Source: Oxyruncus cristatus (Eukaryota > Chordata > Aves > Passeriformes > Cotingidae). Taken from it: 64,000 nucleotides of DNA. Of this stretch, positions 1 to 10,200 are shown piece by piece; position 1 is the stretch's first letter; every line of letters starts with the position of its first letter. A program made the position numbers and the translations under genes. Location: NCBI GenBank assembly GCA_013399855.1, contig VXAY01002361.1, positions 310,001 through 374,000 of the forward strand, read 5' to 3'. A model generated the notes under the pieces. The model made no database searches and was not told where the DNA came from. It saw only the letters and a program-made list of their open reading frames with translations.

Positions 1-2514
1 TCGACAGCTTTACTAAAAAATGTATGGCAAGCCATTCTCAAAATAAGGACAGCTTTGGATTATGGTTAGAAGAGTGTGTATATTCATGGCAGGCATAAAC
101 ATTTAGTGTTACTCTATAGATATCAGAATGAGATCAGCTGTACTTTCCAGTTCTGTGGCTGTGTAAGAATTGATCTTAGGTTTTATTGCAAATTTTTTTT
201 AGTGCTTATTAGCTTACTCTGAAATTTTTTCAGTGTTTACCTAGAATATCCAGTCATTCTTGAAAACTCCTTTTGGTAATATACACAAAGGGAAGATAAT
301 CACGGTTGTCAAAGTAATACATAATGATTACTCCAAGAAACATTTTCTAGCATCCACCTACCTCCAGTGAAAATGAATACAAGCCAGATCCCAATATTTT
401 GACCCAAAAGGTAAAAATGATTTATAAACAATTATATAGAAAAGCCTACTCTTATTCTATGTTTACTATAAAAGTGTATGCAATTTGGTGCTGAGATTTT
501 TTTCAAATAGATTCCTGTGCTATGATCTTGTGCTAGCCCTAAAATGCATGGGAGCCCTTTCAATGAATTTAACTACAGTCAGATCACACCAGTTTTAAAA
601 GAACATCATTGCTTTATGAGCTGATTTTTACAATGCTGACTTCGTATACAGATAAATCTTCCTTAAGTGTAAATTTGATGACACAAAATTTTCCGTGGCA
701 GAAATTTTCCATTCTCTTTTATCTTCATTACTGTACTTCCCTATCATAAGGGAGTAATGGTTTACAGCCTAGTTGCAGTGTTTGCTTTAGCTTACTCTAA
801 ATAGTTGACCCCATTAAATCAATTTCAACTCTTGCCCTTTGTGTTTATTTCAAATGCAAATGCCAGGTTAGAAATGAGAAAAAACTTGAAAGAAATCTAT
901 TTCAAAACAGAAAACAAGTAAGTGAGACCAGAAATAACCACTGCCTTCAGCAGCGCAGATTTACTTGTTTAGTAAACTACATAATGCTGCAAATTGAAAA
1001 ATGGAGTGTGACAGCTTCTGTTAACTCATAGTAATTATATGCTATCATACCTAACACCTAAGTCAGGTTTTAGGCATCTGAAGGCTTCTGATTGACAGGT
1101 TTTCCTTGAAATTCTAAAAAACTTTTAAAAGAAAGACTCACAGTTAGTAGGTTGCAGAATATGCACTTAGTCACTATCAGTCATGCTCTCCAATCCCTGT
1201 GGGAAAATATAGTTCACTCTTAGTTATTTGAAGTGTGGTGCTTTACAAAAGCTCTGATAAAGACTGTTATGCCAGATAATGTCCAAGCAGCAAAAACCAT
1301 GCTGGGTTTAGGCTCCTAGACCCATTCAGGTTCCCATATGAAAGTTAATGTTAATAGTTGTACACTAAGGGTACGGACGTGCTTTCCAGCTGAAATTCTC
1401 TTTCCAGTTATGTATGAGGTGGAGGGGAAAGAAACACGCTGAGAAAGTACTTGTTCATGGTGCTCATGCTTTCAGTGATCAGCCAGATCCCATCTAGCAT
1501 TTGTGATAGTCTTTATCTACTCACAGAGGCAGTTGAGGCGGGTATATTTATAGAGGCTCTTCTGCTTGTGATTTGTAATTTACAGGCTCAGCGCCCAAAG
1601 CATTCAACAGCCACTCATAATTACATCTCACATAAAAAACACCTACATTAAAGGGACATTATCAAGGCTGTAAGGTCCAGTGCTAAATACTTAGGCAATG
1701 CCAAAATGAAGGTTGCCTCTGCAATGTTAATTCAGTCTCCTAATACATATGTATTATAGTATGGCTTCTCACTGCATAATGACACAGTAATTTTTTACTA
1801 TCCTACCATTTGCTTCATCAGTACATGGAGTGGGCAGTGCTCACTTAATGAGCCAGTATTAAATATTTTGCTTTCTCCTCCTTGAATGCATGGCCCCAAG
1901 CTATTTAAACCATGTTCAGAAGATAGAAATCTTAATTTCCCTATGAGCTTTTCATCGGTACTCCACTAAAGTATACGAATACTTTATAATATTAATGGAT
2001 TTATATCTTCTTGAAATTCCAACTGAAAGAAAAGAATGTCTCTCCCTGTTTCACAACTAATAAGATATAAAGTGATCAAGAGCAAAAAGTAGTTGTTTAT
2101 TTTGAGTGCCCAAGTCAAGACAACAAGAAACTGAGTTTTAGAAGAGTTGCTGTAGGCATCATGTCATGTGTTCCAAGCACAGCTTTCACTGATTTTTGCA
2201 AATTAAGCAACCACTTAGATACTTCCACTACTCAGGCATCACAGCCTCAAAAACAGCTTTCAGGAAAAGAGAGATTGCAGCTGTTGAGAAGTTGAGAAAA
2301 GAGTGATTTAAGCTGCAAAAATAGGAACTTTGAACATGCAATCTGTGGCAGCAACAGAGCTATAACCTCTGCCTTTGGGGGACACAAGACAGCAATCTTT
2401 TCTTGGAACCTTAAATTCTGCAGCATGTGAGGCAAGGACCTCACACAAACAGCCTATTCTACTACCTGCTACAGATCCTCTGTTCCACTGAGTGATTCTT
2501 TCTCTTTCATTGAG
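1..2514. other. Intronic sequence upstream of the PHACTR1 exon, no gene seen
   Basis: AT-rich, low-complexity-poor DNA with stops in all frames. The only open frames are short, and one of them (about 1451-1651 +) has no family resemblance or splice context. I see no interspersed repeat that I can name. By its position just 5' of the PHACTR1 coding exon it is most simply the 3' part of the preceding intron; this is inference from the exon call, not something seen in the block itself. Confidence 0.6.
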
Positions 2515-2587
2515 TCTTTCTCTTTTCTTCTCCTTTTTTTTTTCTTTTTTTTTTCTTTTCTTTTTCTTCCTCTTCTCCCCCCTTTCC
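2515..2587 (+). repeat. Pure pyrimidine (C/T) tract, 73 bases
   Basis: Every base from 2515 to 2587 on the + strand is C or T. The tract starts just after a GAG at 2512-2514 and is broken by an A at 2588, after which a pyrimidine-rich stretch continues to the splice acceptor at 2636/2637. It lies about 50 bases 5' of the PHACTR1 exon and could strengthen acceptor recognition by polypyrimidine-tract binding factors. A homopurine-homopyrimidine run of this length can also form triplex DNA. The Lys/Glu-rich open frames on the minus strand here are only translations of the tract. Confidence 0.9.
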
Positions 2588-2637
2588 ATTTCTCCTTTCT
2601 CCTGATATTCTCCTCTTCATTTGCACTTTCTTACCAG

Positions 2638-2784
2638 CTCGTCGGGCAACTCTTCTCACCGTGCCCACTCTGGTGACAGCAACCTCTGAGGATGACATAG
2701 ACCGGAGACCCATCAGAAGACTCCGGTCTAAGAGCGACACCCCTTACTTGGAAGAAGCTAGGATCTGCTTCAACCTTGATAATG
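2638..2784 (+). CDS. PHACTR1: PHACTR1 internal coding exon (phosphatase and actin regulator 1, N-terminal region)
   Basis: This is a single 147-base exon, between a TTCTTACCAG acceptor and an AATG|GTAAGA donor. Two bases (CT) complete a codon begun upstream, 48 full codons follow, and one G is left over, so both ends are phase 1 and skipping it would keep the frame. The peptide starts [11 protein letters not shown] and carries the cores [21 protein letters not shown] and EARICFNL, which match my recollection of vertebrate PHACTR1 just N-terminal of its first RPEL motif. PHACTR1 binds G-actin through RPEL repeats and PP1 through its C-terminus, and acts in actin assembly and cell shape. The basic [11 protein letters not shown] run may help nuclear import or be a kinase site (inference). 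Compared with the mammalian protein as I remember it, several residues differ (for example L for V after RRPIRR, EEAR for AEAR, C for S before FNL). Other PHACTR paralogues fit less well. The rest of the gene is outside the window. Confidence 0.85.
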
Positions 2785-3495
2785 GTAAGACCACACCTTC
2801 CCCAAACACCATATGATGTTAAAGACTTTTTTTTTTTTGAGATGCAGATGGACCAGATGGTACTTCCTTGTTCACAAGTGATATGGTGGTTTAGAAGACA
2901 TCCAAAGATGTCATGGCTGTCAAACTATAAGCACCTGCATATGTATGAACTGGGATACTTTTCAAAATTCTCCTGCAAGTACTAACTCAATTTTTCCCCC
3001 ATGGTTTTAGCCATGGTAAGCCAGTGAGATCAGAGCAAAATAGAATGGTTTTGCAAACAAAATATATCTTACCCACTTCAGGCACCCAGAAGTATGAAAG
3101 TTCTTGTGAACATTTACAAAGGGATTAGAGCTAAGAGCAGACTTAGCTAATATTACAACCATGGAAGAACCAACATGCCCAAAAACCTCTATAGGATTAA
3201 CTGGCAAAAGTGCAAGAGAAAACTCTTGGTTCTGCAGAAACAAGTAAGAGAGCTGTCCCTCAAAATTCAGACCAGCTGATGTTACTATTTCTGCCTTCAG
3301 AATTATTGAGGCCTGGTATTTCTTCCCTGGTCTTTTTTTCTCATTGAGGTTGAACAAACCAAAAGATTTTTGGAAGTAATGACAACCTAGTGACTTTAGG
3401 CAGGCTGGTTTTGGTTGGGTTTTTTTGTTGTTTTTTTTTTTTTTAATACTGAATTAAATGGGACAAACTATTACACTCCCTCCCATGCATGTATC
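2785..3495 (+). other. Start of long PHACTR1 intron
   Basis: The segment begins with the GTAAGA donor of the exon and contains short T runs, including 14 T at 3431-3444 just before a CR1 fragment. The 116-residue minus-strand open frame at 3007-3357 has no domain I recognise and no splice or repeat context. Nothing else is supported. Confidence 0.6.
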
Positions 3496-3703
3496 AGGAA
3501 AAGGTTCTTCACCCAGAGGGTGGTTGGGCACTGACACAGGCTCCCCAGGGAAGTGGTCACAGCACCAAGCCTGTCTGTGTTCAAGAAACATTTGGACAAT
3601 GCTCTCAGGCACATGGTGTGACTCTTGGGGTGTCCTGCACAGGCCCAGGAGCCGGACTCTATGATCCTGATGGATCCCTTCCAACTCAGCATATTCTATA
3701 TGT
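3496..3703 (+). mobile_element. CR1 LINE 3'-end fragment
   Basis: The sequence runs from GGTTCTTCACCCAGAGGGTGG through CCAGGGAAGTGGTCACAGCACC to CCCTTCCAACTCAGCATATTCT, which is the 3' untranslated end of a CR1 retrotransposon in sense orientation. It is heavily 5'-truncated and contains only the tail of the element, with no reverse transcriptase. The open frames on both strands in 3454-3710 are by-products of this repeat and are not genes. The terminal octamers have decayed to ATATTCTATATG, which suggests an old copy. Confidence 0.9.
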
Positions 3704-4223
3704 ATTTTAACTGTCTGGCTCTTGCTTTATGTAGTCCTTTTGTGCTATCCCTGTATTTTTGTTTTGAAATAGCATTTTTAATTACGTACATTACAATAAC
3801 ATCTAGCTGTCCCAACTGAAACTGGAGCCCTAATGTGGCAGGCAGCCTGCAAACCACAGGGTGAGACCATCAACATGAAGAGCTGCTTACTAAACAGAGA
3901 AACAGAGATGCCACAAAACGTTGTCCCCAGTTTGCAGATGGAGAATGGAGTCACTAATTTTTTTTTGCCTATGCTGACATTTTTCTCAAAGACCTGCTGG
4001 AATATGAGTCCCAGGCTTTAAGTAATGGTCACTTTTAAACGCTGAGTGTGGGCTCCTCAGTCTGGCATTTTAAACTGCCAAGGCATGGCACACCACTCCG
4101 CTTTACATCATGGGGTTGCCCAAGGAAAGAGGGGAAGGAGGTGAAGGGATGCACCATTAGACATCGAAACAAGTCTTGATTCAGCTGTGCTGTGAGTTTT
4201 GGGATGCCCGAGGCTTGAAGAGA
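3704..4223. other. Intronic spacer, nothing recognised
   Basis: AT-rich spacer between the CR1 piece and the CpG island. It has short incidental open frames only. Confidence 0.6.
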
Positions 4224-4349
4224 GCAATCCGGGGTGCCAGGCTCGCTGTGCGGTGGCACCTCGGCCAGCCAGGCCCACTGGCGGCGTGTGGCACCCGCTC
4301 GGCGCGGGGCGGGAGGGAACCACCTCCACGGGGACCCTCCCCTGGGGGC

Positions 4350-4359
4350 GGGAAATCCC
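4350..4359 (+). promoter_or_regulatory. Candidate NF-kappaB site
   Basis: GGGAAATCCC fits the GGGRNWYYCC consensus at every position, and it lies inside the CpG island about 240 bases before the assembly gap. Function is untested; a ten-base match can occur by chance. Confidence 0.35.
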
Positions 4360-4594
4360 CTCCGCAGGGACCGTGCTCGGGGGCGGGGGGCAGGCAGGGC
4401 CGGGGACAGGGGTCACCGCTCCGTCCGCCCGGAGCCAAGGCGGGCGGGACACGGCGGGGGCAGCGGGCAGGGCCGCCGCGGTCGCTCCCGTCCGCAGATC
4501 CTTGACGGGTTTTCCCTGTCTCTCCCCCCTCCCTCCCCGCGCTCCTTTCTCCCTTTCCCTCTCTCCCTCTCTCCTTCCCCGTCCTCCCCTCCCC

Positions 4595-4809
4595 NNNNNN
4601 NNNNNNNNNNNNNNNNNNNNNNNNNNNNNNNNNNNNNNNNNNNNNNNNNNNNNNNNNNNNNNNNNNNNNNNNNNNNNNNNNNNNNNNNNNNNNNNNNNNN
4701 NNNNNNNNNNNNNNNNNNNNNNNNNNNNNNNNNNNNNNNNNNNNNNNNNNNNNNNNNNNNNNNNNNNNNNNNNNNNNNNNNNNNNNNNNNNNNNNNNNNN
4801 NNNNNNNNN
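4595..4809. other. Assembly gap (215 N)
   Basis: An unbroken run of N inside the CpG island. It is preceded by about 85 bases of C/T-rich sequence (4510-4594), a type of DNA that often stops sequencing. A transcription start site or start codon could be hidden here. Confidence 0.99.
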
Positions 4810-5090
4810 CAGGGAGAGAAGGGGCCGCCCCCGTCCTCCTCCCCCGCCAGCGCCCGAGGGCTCCCCGGGCGCCGTCGCCCGGCCCTGCCCAGGTGCCCGC
4901 GCCTTCGCACCTCGCCGGCCTCCCCCGGCCCTGCCCCGCTGGCCGGCTTCCCCTGCCCGGCACCTCTCACCCGGGTGAGCCCGGTGCCGGCTGCCTTTCG
5001 CTGTTCAGCCCCTCGAAGCCTCCCCTCTCCCAGAGCGCCGCCCTCTCGCCCTGCAGAGCGTCGTGCCGCATCCCCACAAGGCTCCTGCTC

Positions 5091-5890
5091 TGCCCCTCCT
5101 CGCCAGGTTCTTCTGGCGTCCCTCCTGGAGACGCTGCCCTTGGCGTTTTACAATCCTCTCCTTGTCTCGCTCTTTGCCTTCTTCCTCTGGTGGGTTTGTG
5201 CCTCAAAAGTGCGAGGAAACTTGCACCTGCATTGTCCACTTTTTCTCAGTCTCGTGAGGTCCCCCATTGTCTCAGGGTTGCCATGACTCTCAATGGTTGT
5301 AGAGCCTGATGCTTTCTACCAACACATCTCCAGCTCCCCACATTCACCTCCTCCTGCCTGTTATTGGGATGAACCTCCTGAAGTTCTGTAACTGACCTTC
5401 CTGTCCCCTTTCTCCACTGCTGCACCTTATCCTCTCTGCCACCTCTTCCTCATGGTTCCCTTGAGATTCCAGCTGTCGCCTTCAGTTCATCCTGCACACG
5501 ATGAAACTATCCTGTTTCTTTCCTACTAGGCCTGTGGTTTTCCCTCCTTCCCTGACCTTTTCTTTCCTTATGGGCTCTATCAACAGCAAACTACACCAGA
5601 GGTTACTTGCTCTCAAAAACAAAGGAAAAGAAAGTTCTTTCTGTTAATTCTCTGCACCAAACACCAGACTTCCCCTCTTTGGGAAGGGGGAGAGTGTGAG
5701 GAAGGATCTGTAGCCAGCAATACTGCAGCCTCCCTCATGTCCCAGCAGTAGCACACAAAATGACCCAACTGTGTAACATTCTTTGATGCTGAGCCTGTCA
5801 GATCACTGCCAGCTGTAAAGAGAAAAGAGCTGCCTCAGAGTTGCTGCTTGCCATGCCGTGGTCTCCCCCACCCCTCCTCCCCTCTTTCAG
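5091..5890. other. Downstream flank of the CpG island
   Basis: A moderately C/T-rich shoulder of the island. The first + strand ATG after the island (5283) opens only eight codons (MTLNGCRA) before a stop. No repeat or gene is recognised. Confidence 0.5.
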
Positions 5891-5993
5891 CTGGCAAAAA
5901 GTTGGAGATGGCAGAGATGCCTTTGCTTCTCCATTTGGGGGTGGAAGAGATTCCCCTCCCCCTCCTGTTATCCCTGCTGCAATTACACCCTTG
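5891..5993 (+). other. Candidate exon, unconfirmed
   Basis: A long C/T tract ending CCTCTTTCAG at 5881-5890 makes a very strong acceptor, and CCCTTG|GTAATG gives a moderate donor. All three frames are open over the 103 bases. In the frame where the first C completes a codon, the peptide is Gly/Pro-rich (WQKVGDGRDAFASPFGGGR, then SPPPPVIPAAITPL). It lies about 0.8 kb after the CpG island, the distance expected for a second exon of a transcript starting there. I recognise no family. Confidence 0.2.
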
Positions 5994-7020
5994 GTAATGG
6001 CTGATACGCAGTTTGGATTTACCATTGACAGAACAGTTGGTTACATTGTATGGCGGGTCATTATTTCTCTCTGATCATGACTTGTAAAAATTACCAAATC
6101 ATAGGTAAGTTGGGTGGCATTTCAGGGCACAGGCTGGAAGACCACGCCAGATGCCAGGTTTCAGCTCTATAAAGAATTGGGAGTGAAAACAGAAAGAGCA
6201 TTGCCATGCATAAGGTGTAAATAAAAAAAAAAGGCTGTGTATGGTTATTTGACTGCTGAAATAACCCTGCGCTGACTTGTGTTCTCACAGGTAATGTTAT
6301 GACATGTAGTTATAAATAGATAAACCAGTTAAGAGCAAGGCACCTTCAGGTCACCTGGTGCCTCACATCTCTATGCTGAGCTAGACATGCTGTCTTTGCT
6401 ACAACTCCCAGAGCATGTGCAAGTCTCTAGGTACCTCTTTCCTGCAATCCACCAAAGAATTTGATAATTACACTTAGCTTCTTTCTGTTCCTCCCCTCCT
6501 CCTGGCTCTCTATAATTTGTGTCTTTACTTGCAAACCTGGGAATAGAATTCCTTAAAAAGAAATAATGAAAAGAAACCGTACTGGTGTATCAAGAAATAT
6601 AAATGAAAAATGTTGTAAGTAGTGCAAGTATGTGTTTTCATTAATTCATCTGGCAGTGAGTAGTTTGGAGCTCAAAAAAAAAAAAAATTGCTTAGCAACC
6701 AGTATTGAGTGAGTGAGCCAAAAAGAAGTGAAACGTGCCACTGATACCCACTTCATTTCTGAGCTATTGGGTTTACGCTTCTATTTGCTCAGAAAGCTCA
6801 AACCAAGCCGCCTGGGTTTGAGAACTCTCCAGTCTGAGGAAAAAGCCATTAAAAAATGTGTTTAGCCCCTTTTGCTCATACTTGATAATGCCGTGCAGCT
6901 CAGGGTTTCCTTTTGAATCTAATGGTTCATGGGGTGCAGTGTTCTTGAATTTATTTTTCTAGCTCTATGCGTTGGGAAAAATACCACCCTCTTTCTAAAC
7001 CGACCAGGTTTCCATTTGCA
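5994..7020. other. Intronic spacer
   Basis: AT-rich DNA with a 14-base A run at 6674-6687 and strong-looking but isolated donor motifs (ATAG|GTAAGT near 6103, CACAG|GTAATG near 6290). No repeat family or coding sequence is recognised. Confidence 0.5.
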
Positions 7021-7220
7021 GTTTCGTTGCTGGTGTCGTTGCTGCTGTGCTACGGAGAGTGCCAGGTCGCTCCCGGTGTCCCGGTGCTCTGCAGGCGGAC
7101 GGGCCGCCCGGGAGCCCGCGGGCGCTGTCCGCCGCCCCCGGTGCTGAAGCCGCTCCACCGGGGATGGAGGCTGCGGGTCCCGCCTTGCCGTGTTCCCCCT
7201 CGCAGTCCGTGTGAGCACAG
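7021..7220 (+). promoter_or_regulatory. Small isolated CpG-rich block, candidate exon or promoter
   Basis: A roughly 200-base CpG-dense segment is sharply bounded by AT-rich intron. It starts right after an acceptor-like TTTCCATTTGCAG (ending 7020) and ends at CACAG|GTGCGT (7220/7221), so it could be spliced as an exon. One + strand frame, open from an ATG at 6967, reads SLLVSLLLCYGECQVAPGV and then a Cys/Pro/Arg-rich region, which looks like a signal peptide with a cleavage site. A minus-strand frame is also open, which is common in CpG-rich DNA. No family is recognised. It may simply be a second regulatory CpG cluster of the same locus. Confidence 0.3.
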
Positions 7221-10200
7221 GTGCGTGTGTATTTCTTTGCCTGCGCAAGGGGAAGGCGGTAGGAAGGAAGTAAAGCCGTTTCTTCAACCCACGGATGCAG
7301 GCGGAACTAAAGTGATGCTTGGGGCACAGGAAAAAGCCTCTTCCTTACATGCTTATCATTTGCTTTCCATTTGATGCATTCCATATCTACAGCTGCTGCT
7401 CAACCAGTGCTTACAGAGCTGTTTTTCCTACAGCTGGTACAAGCCAAGCTGCGTTCCCCAATCGTTGTCTCCTGTCAGGACATGGTCAGAGCATGGCTGC
7501 ACATGCAGCTGCTTTGCTGTATTGGAAGTTAAAATCCACTTTTATTAATGAACCATAACCAGATGCAGTGAATACTGCTCTTCTCCGCTCTTAATTACAA
7601 CCACTAGTTAAGAACTATCAGGTTTTTATCTACTTCAACTGTAAGTCATAATTATACCATTAGTGCTGTTATCTGTATTGTTGAACAACTGAGAGATTGC
7701 ATACACAGAGTCAATTACACAATTTGTGTATAGCACATATTTGGTCTGGGTTTTTTAAAAAAACAGAATTTATAAGTGATTAACAGTGCAGCTTCTACCT
7801 CCCCTTGTATTTTTATTACACTAACAATTCTGCTTTGTTTGATTTTCCAAAACATTCCAGTTTATTATGTTTGTTTCTAATATTGATCAATTAACTCACA
7901 GTTATTACCTAGCGTGAGTTGACAAATGCTGTTCGATTAGTTTTTCCTGGTATGTTTTTTTTTCTGCTGGTGTTTCCAGACTGGTTAAAATACCAAGTTG
8001 TTTTCCAAACTCAGGGTTATTCTCCCTACTATTATACGTATGCAGATCCTATTAATCTGAGTTATGTGCTTATATCAAGAGGATAATTCTTCCCGAAGGA
8101 TACAAATTACCTCTTCTGCAAAAATTAATGTAGCTATGTAGCATCATAAAGCCATAGACCAGTATAAATTCTTTTTGCATATTTGATACTAAATCAGTCT
8201 GCATACAGAAATTAATTTTTAATTTTCTGAACAACTTCCTGCGGTGTAATACTAGAGGAATGGGGAATGTGCTCTCACTTTTGGGTGGTTATCTTTTGTT
8301 TTCTTTATTATGATTAGCAATCTGGCATTGTTCCATCTCTTAACATCCATCGTTGGCTTTTCTTACACATCCTCTTAAAAGCAGTTTTCAAATTGTCTTT
8401 CTGACTTTCTGATTCAGGCATCTAAAAGGTAATCCAAAATTGCTTCTGAAAACTTGGGTCTCTATCTGTGACAGTTGTCCAATAGCATAATCCCTTTCTT
8501 GGTCCTGTGCCAGCTGACAAGTTCAAATGTTTTCTGTAGGTTTTGTCCTATTACAGGTTTTGACTGATTTTTATTCTTCCTCTTGCAAAATACTGTATTT
8601 TTAAAATGGCAACGTGTGTTGGGTAGCTTTCGAGCTTGAGAAACTGGCAGAGAATAATTCCTGATAAGGAAATAGACCACTTAAAAACTCACTAAATGTT
8701 TCAAGGTGTCTGAGCTTTTCTTCTGCCTCCTCCTTCATGCAGCTGTTTGGGGAATCCCTGTTAGAATTTTACTGATGTTTGTTAGGGGAGGAGAAACTAC
8801 CACACTGAGTTGATCTGGTCAGGTTCTCTTTAGCCCTTCAAGTGTTAGTTATTATTGAATGTATTTCTAAATACAGGCAGATACTCTTTCCTAGCCAAAA
8901 CAAGAGGAAGCTTTGCACTGCAATCCTTTGCAAAGCTGATTCTAGCAGACTGGCTTCTTGTTAAGTGGTGCAAGAAGTTGTCTTTATGTCAGCTCCGCAA
9001 TCGTTCAGGGAGGTCACCAAATGTCAGCCTTTGTTTGAACAAGGGTGACTGTCTACTTATTTAGCCTGGGAATGGAGTCTCAGGGAGAAAGCAAGCTAAT
9101 GCCTTGGAGAAAGTGTAAGTCCAGAATGACTGCAGTAGCTGTATGAGGGGTCAGCAAAGAGGGGGTGTTTCTTCAGTAAGAATATATTTAGCTTCCATGC
9201 TGTGAAATGAGGAGAGGAGCTTTTGAATGTGAATAAATCCCTCCCACCTGACTCAAAAGTGTGTACCAGTGGTGAACAGAAGCCAGAGGAGTTCAGGAGC
9301 TTGGTTCTGAAGGCAGAGAGGGGAGAGAGGCAGTGACAGACAGGACTCAATAGAGATGGTGCAGCCTGTGTTAGCTATGGAACCCAGCTGCCTCGCTTGG
9401 CCCTGGAGCATAGCACAGAGTTTTAGTGTACTGAAGTCACTCAGTAATCTCATTGAAGTAGCTGGATCCTCAAGTGATTTAAGTCATTTGTTGACTGCAG
9501 CCAGGGATCTAAGTCAGACTGTAGAAGTACACATCTCTGCTCCCCTTCAGTGATGAAAAATCCGTTTTATCTCTATGTGGTGTGGAGCCACATGTTCTCC
9601 TGGAATGTGTTCTGGGAAGGAACTGAGTGGCTCTACATGATTTTGCCATGTGTACAGAAGAAAGGTCCTTGTGTCTAGAAAGGCAAGTGAGCTTGGTACC
9701 ATTTACTGTTCTTAAGCAGTGAGGAATAAATCACACTGGGGAGAGGAAAAAATCTACATCAGCCTGTGTTAGTGCTGCAGCAAGCAGAATTAATTCACAG
9801 GGTGTAAAGAGGGAGGAGGATGCTGGCAGAAACTGCTGAATGGCTGAGGCAAATGTTCTTGAGCTGGAAAATGTTCATGGTGGGCTGTTTCTGTCATGCA
9901 GAGCTGGTGGGGGAAAGCCAGGACACAAAGGGTGACTGTTGGTTCTATATGGAAGGAACTTTCCCGGTCTGAACGAGGCACAGTGTTGAAATCAAAAGCT
10001 TCTCACATTTTCACTGTCCTGGCACCTTCCACTCTGTTTGGGCCCTAGTGCTTCTTACAGCCATCATGGTAGGCTGCCTTACTGTTACTGTTTGTATCGC
10101 TGTATTTACTCCACTATATACCTTTACAGCTGTGCAGAATACTTTTCAGGGAGTAAAATAATGTATGATTTTCCTTTCTAATGGAAAGGTTATGTTAATA

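Larger units (their letters stand above)
4224..5090. promoter_or_regulatory. CpG island, candidate internal promoter
   Basis: Composition changes abruptly at about 4224 to GC-rich DNA with many CpGs and returns to intronic composition after about 5090. The block includes GC boxes (GGGGCGGG at 4306-4313, GGGGGCGGGG near 4379) and a 215-base run of N. No ATG occurs on the + strand between 4207 and 5282 in the sequenced part, and the long open frames here start at GTG and cross the gap, so they are not believable genes. CCCGG|GTGAGC at 4974/4975 would be a usable splice donor for a non-coding first exon. It lies about 1.4-2.3 kb inside the intron after the PHACTR1 exon. PHACTR1 is known in mammals to use alternative promoters, so an internal start site is plausible; this is inference. 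A minus-strand or bidirectional promoter is also possible. Confidence 0.65.

Noticed and set aside
2308..2740. Minus-strand Lys/Glu/Arg-rich open frames near the PHACTR1 exon
   Set aside because: They are antisense translations of the pyrimidine tract and of the exon.
4181..5286. Very long open frames (up to 350 codons) on both strands over the CpG island
   Set aside because: They begin at GTG rather than ATG, run through 215 N bases that cannot contain visible stops, and reflect GC-rich composition.
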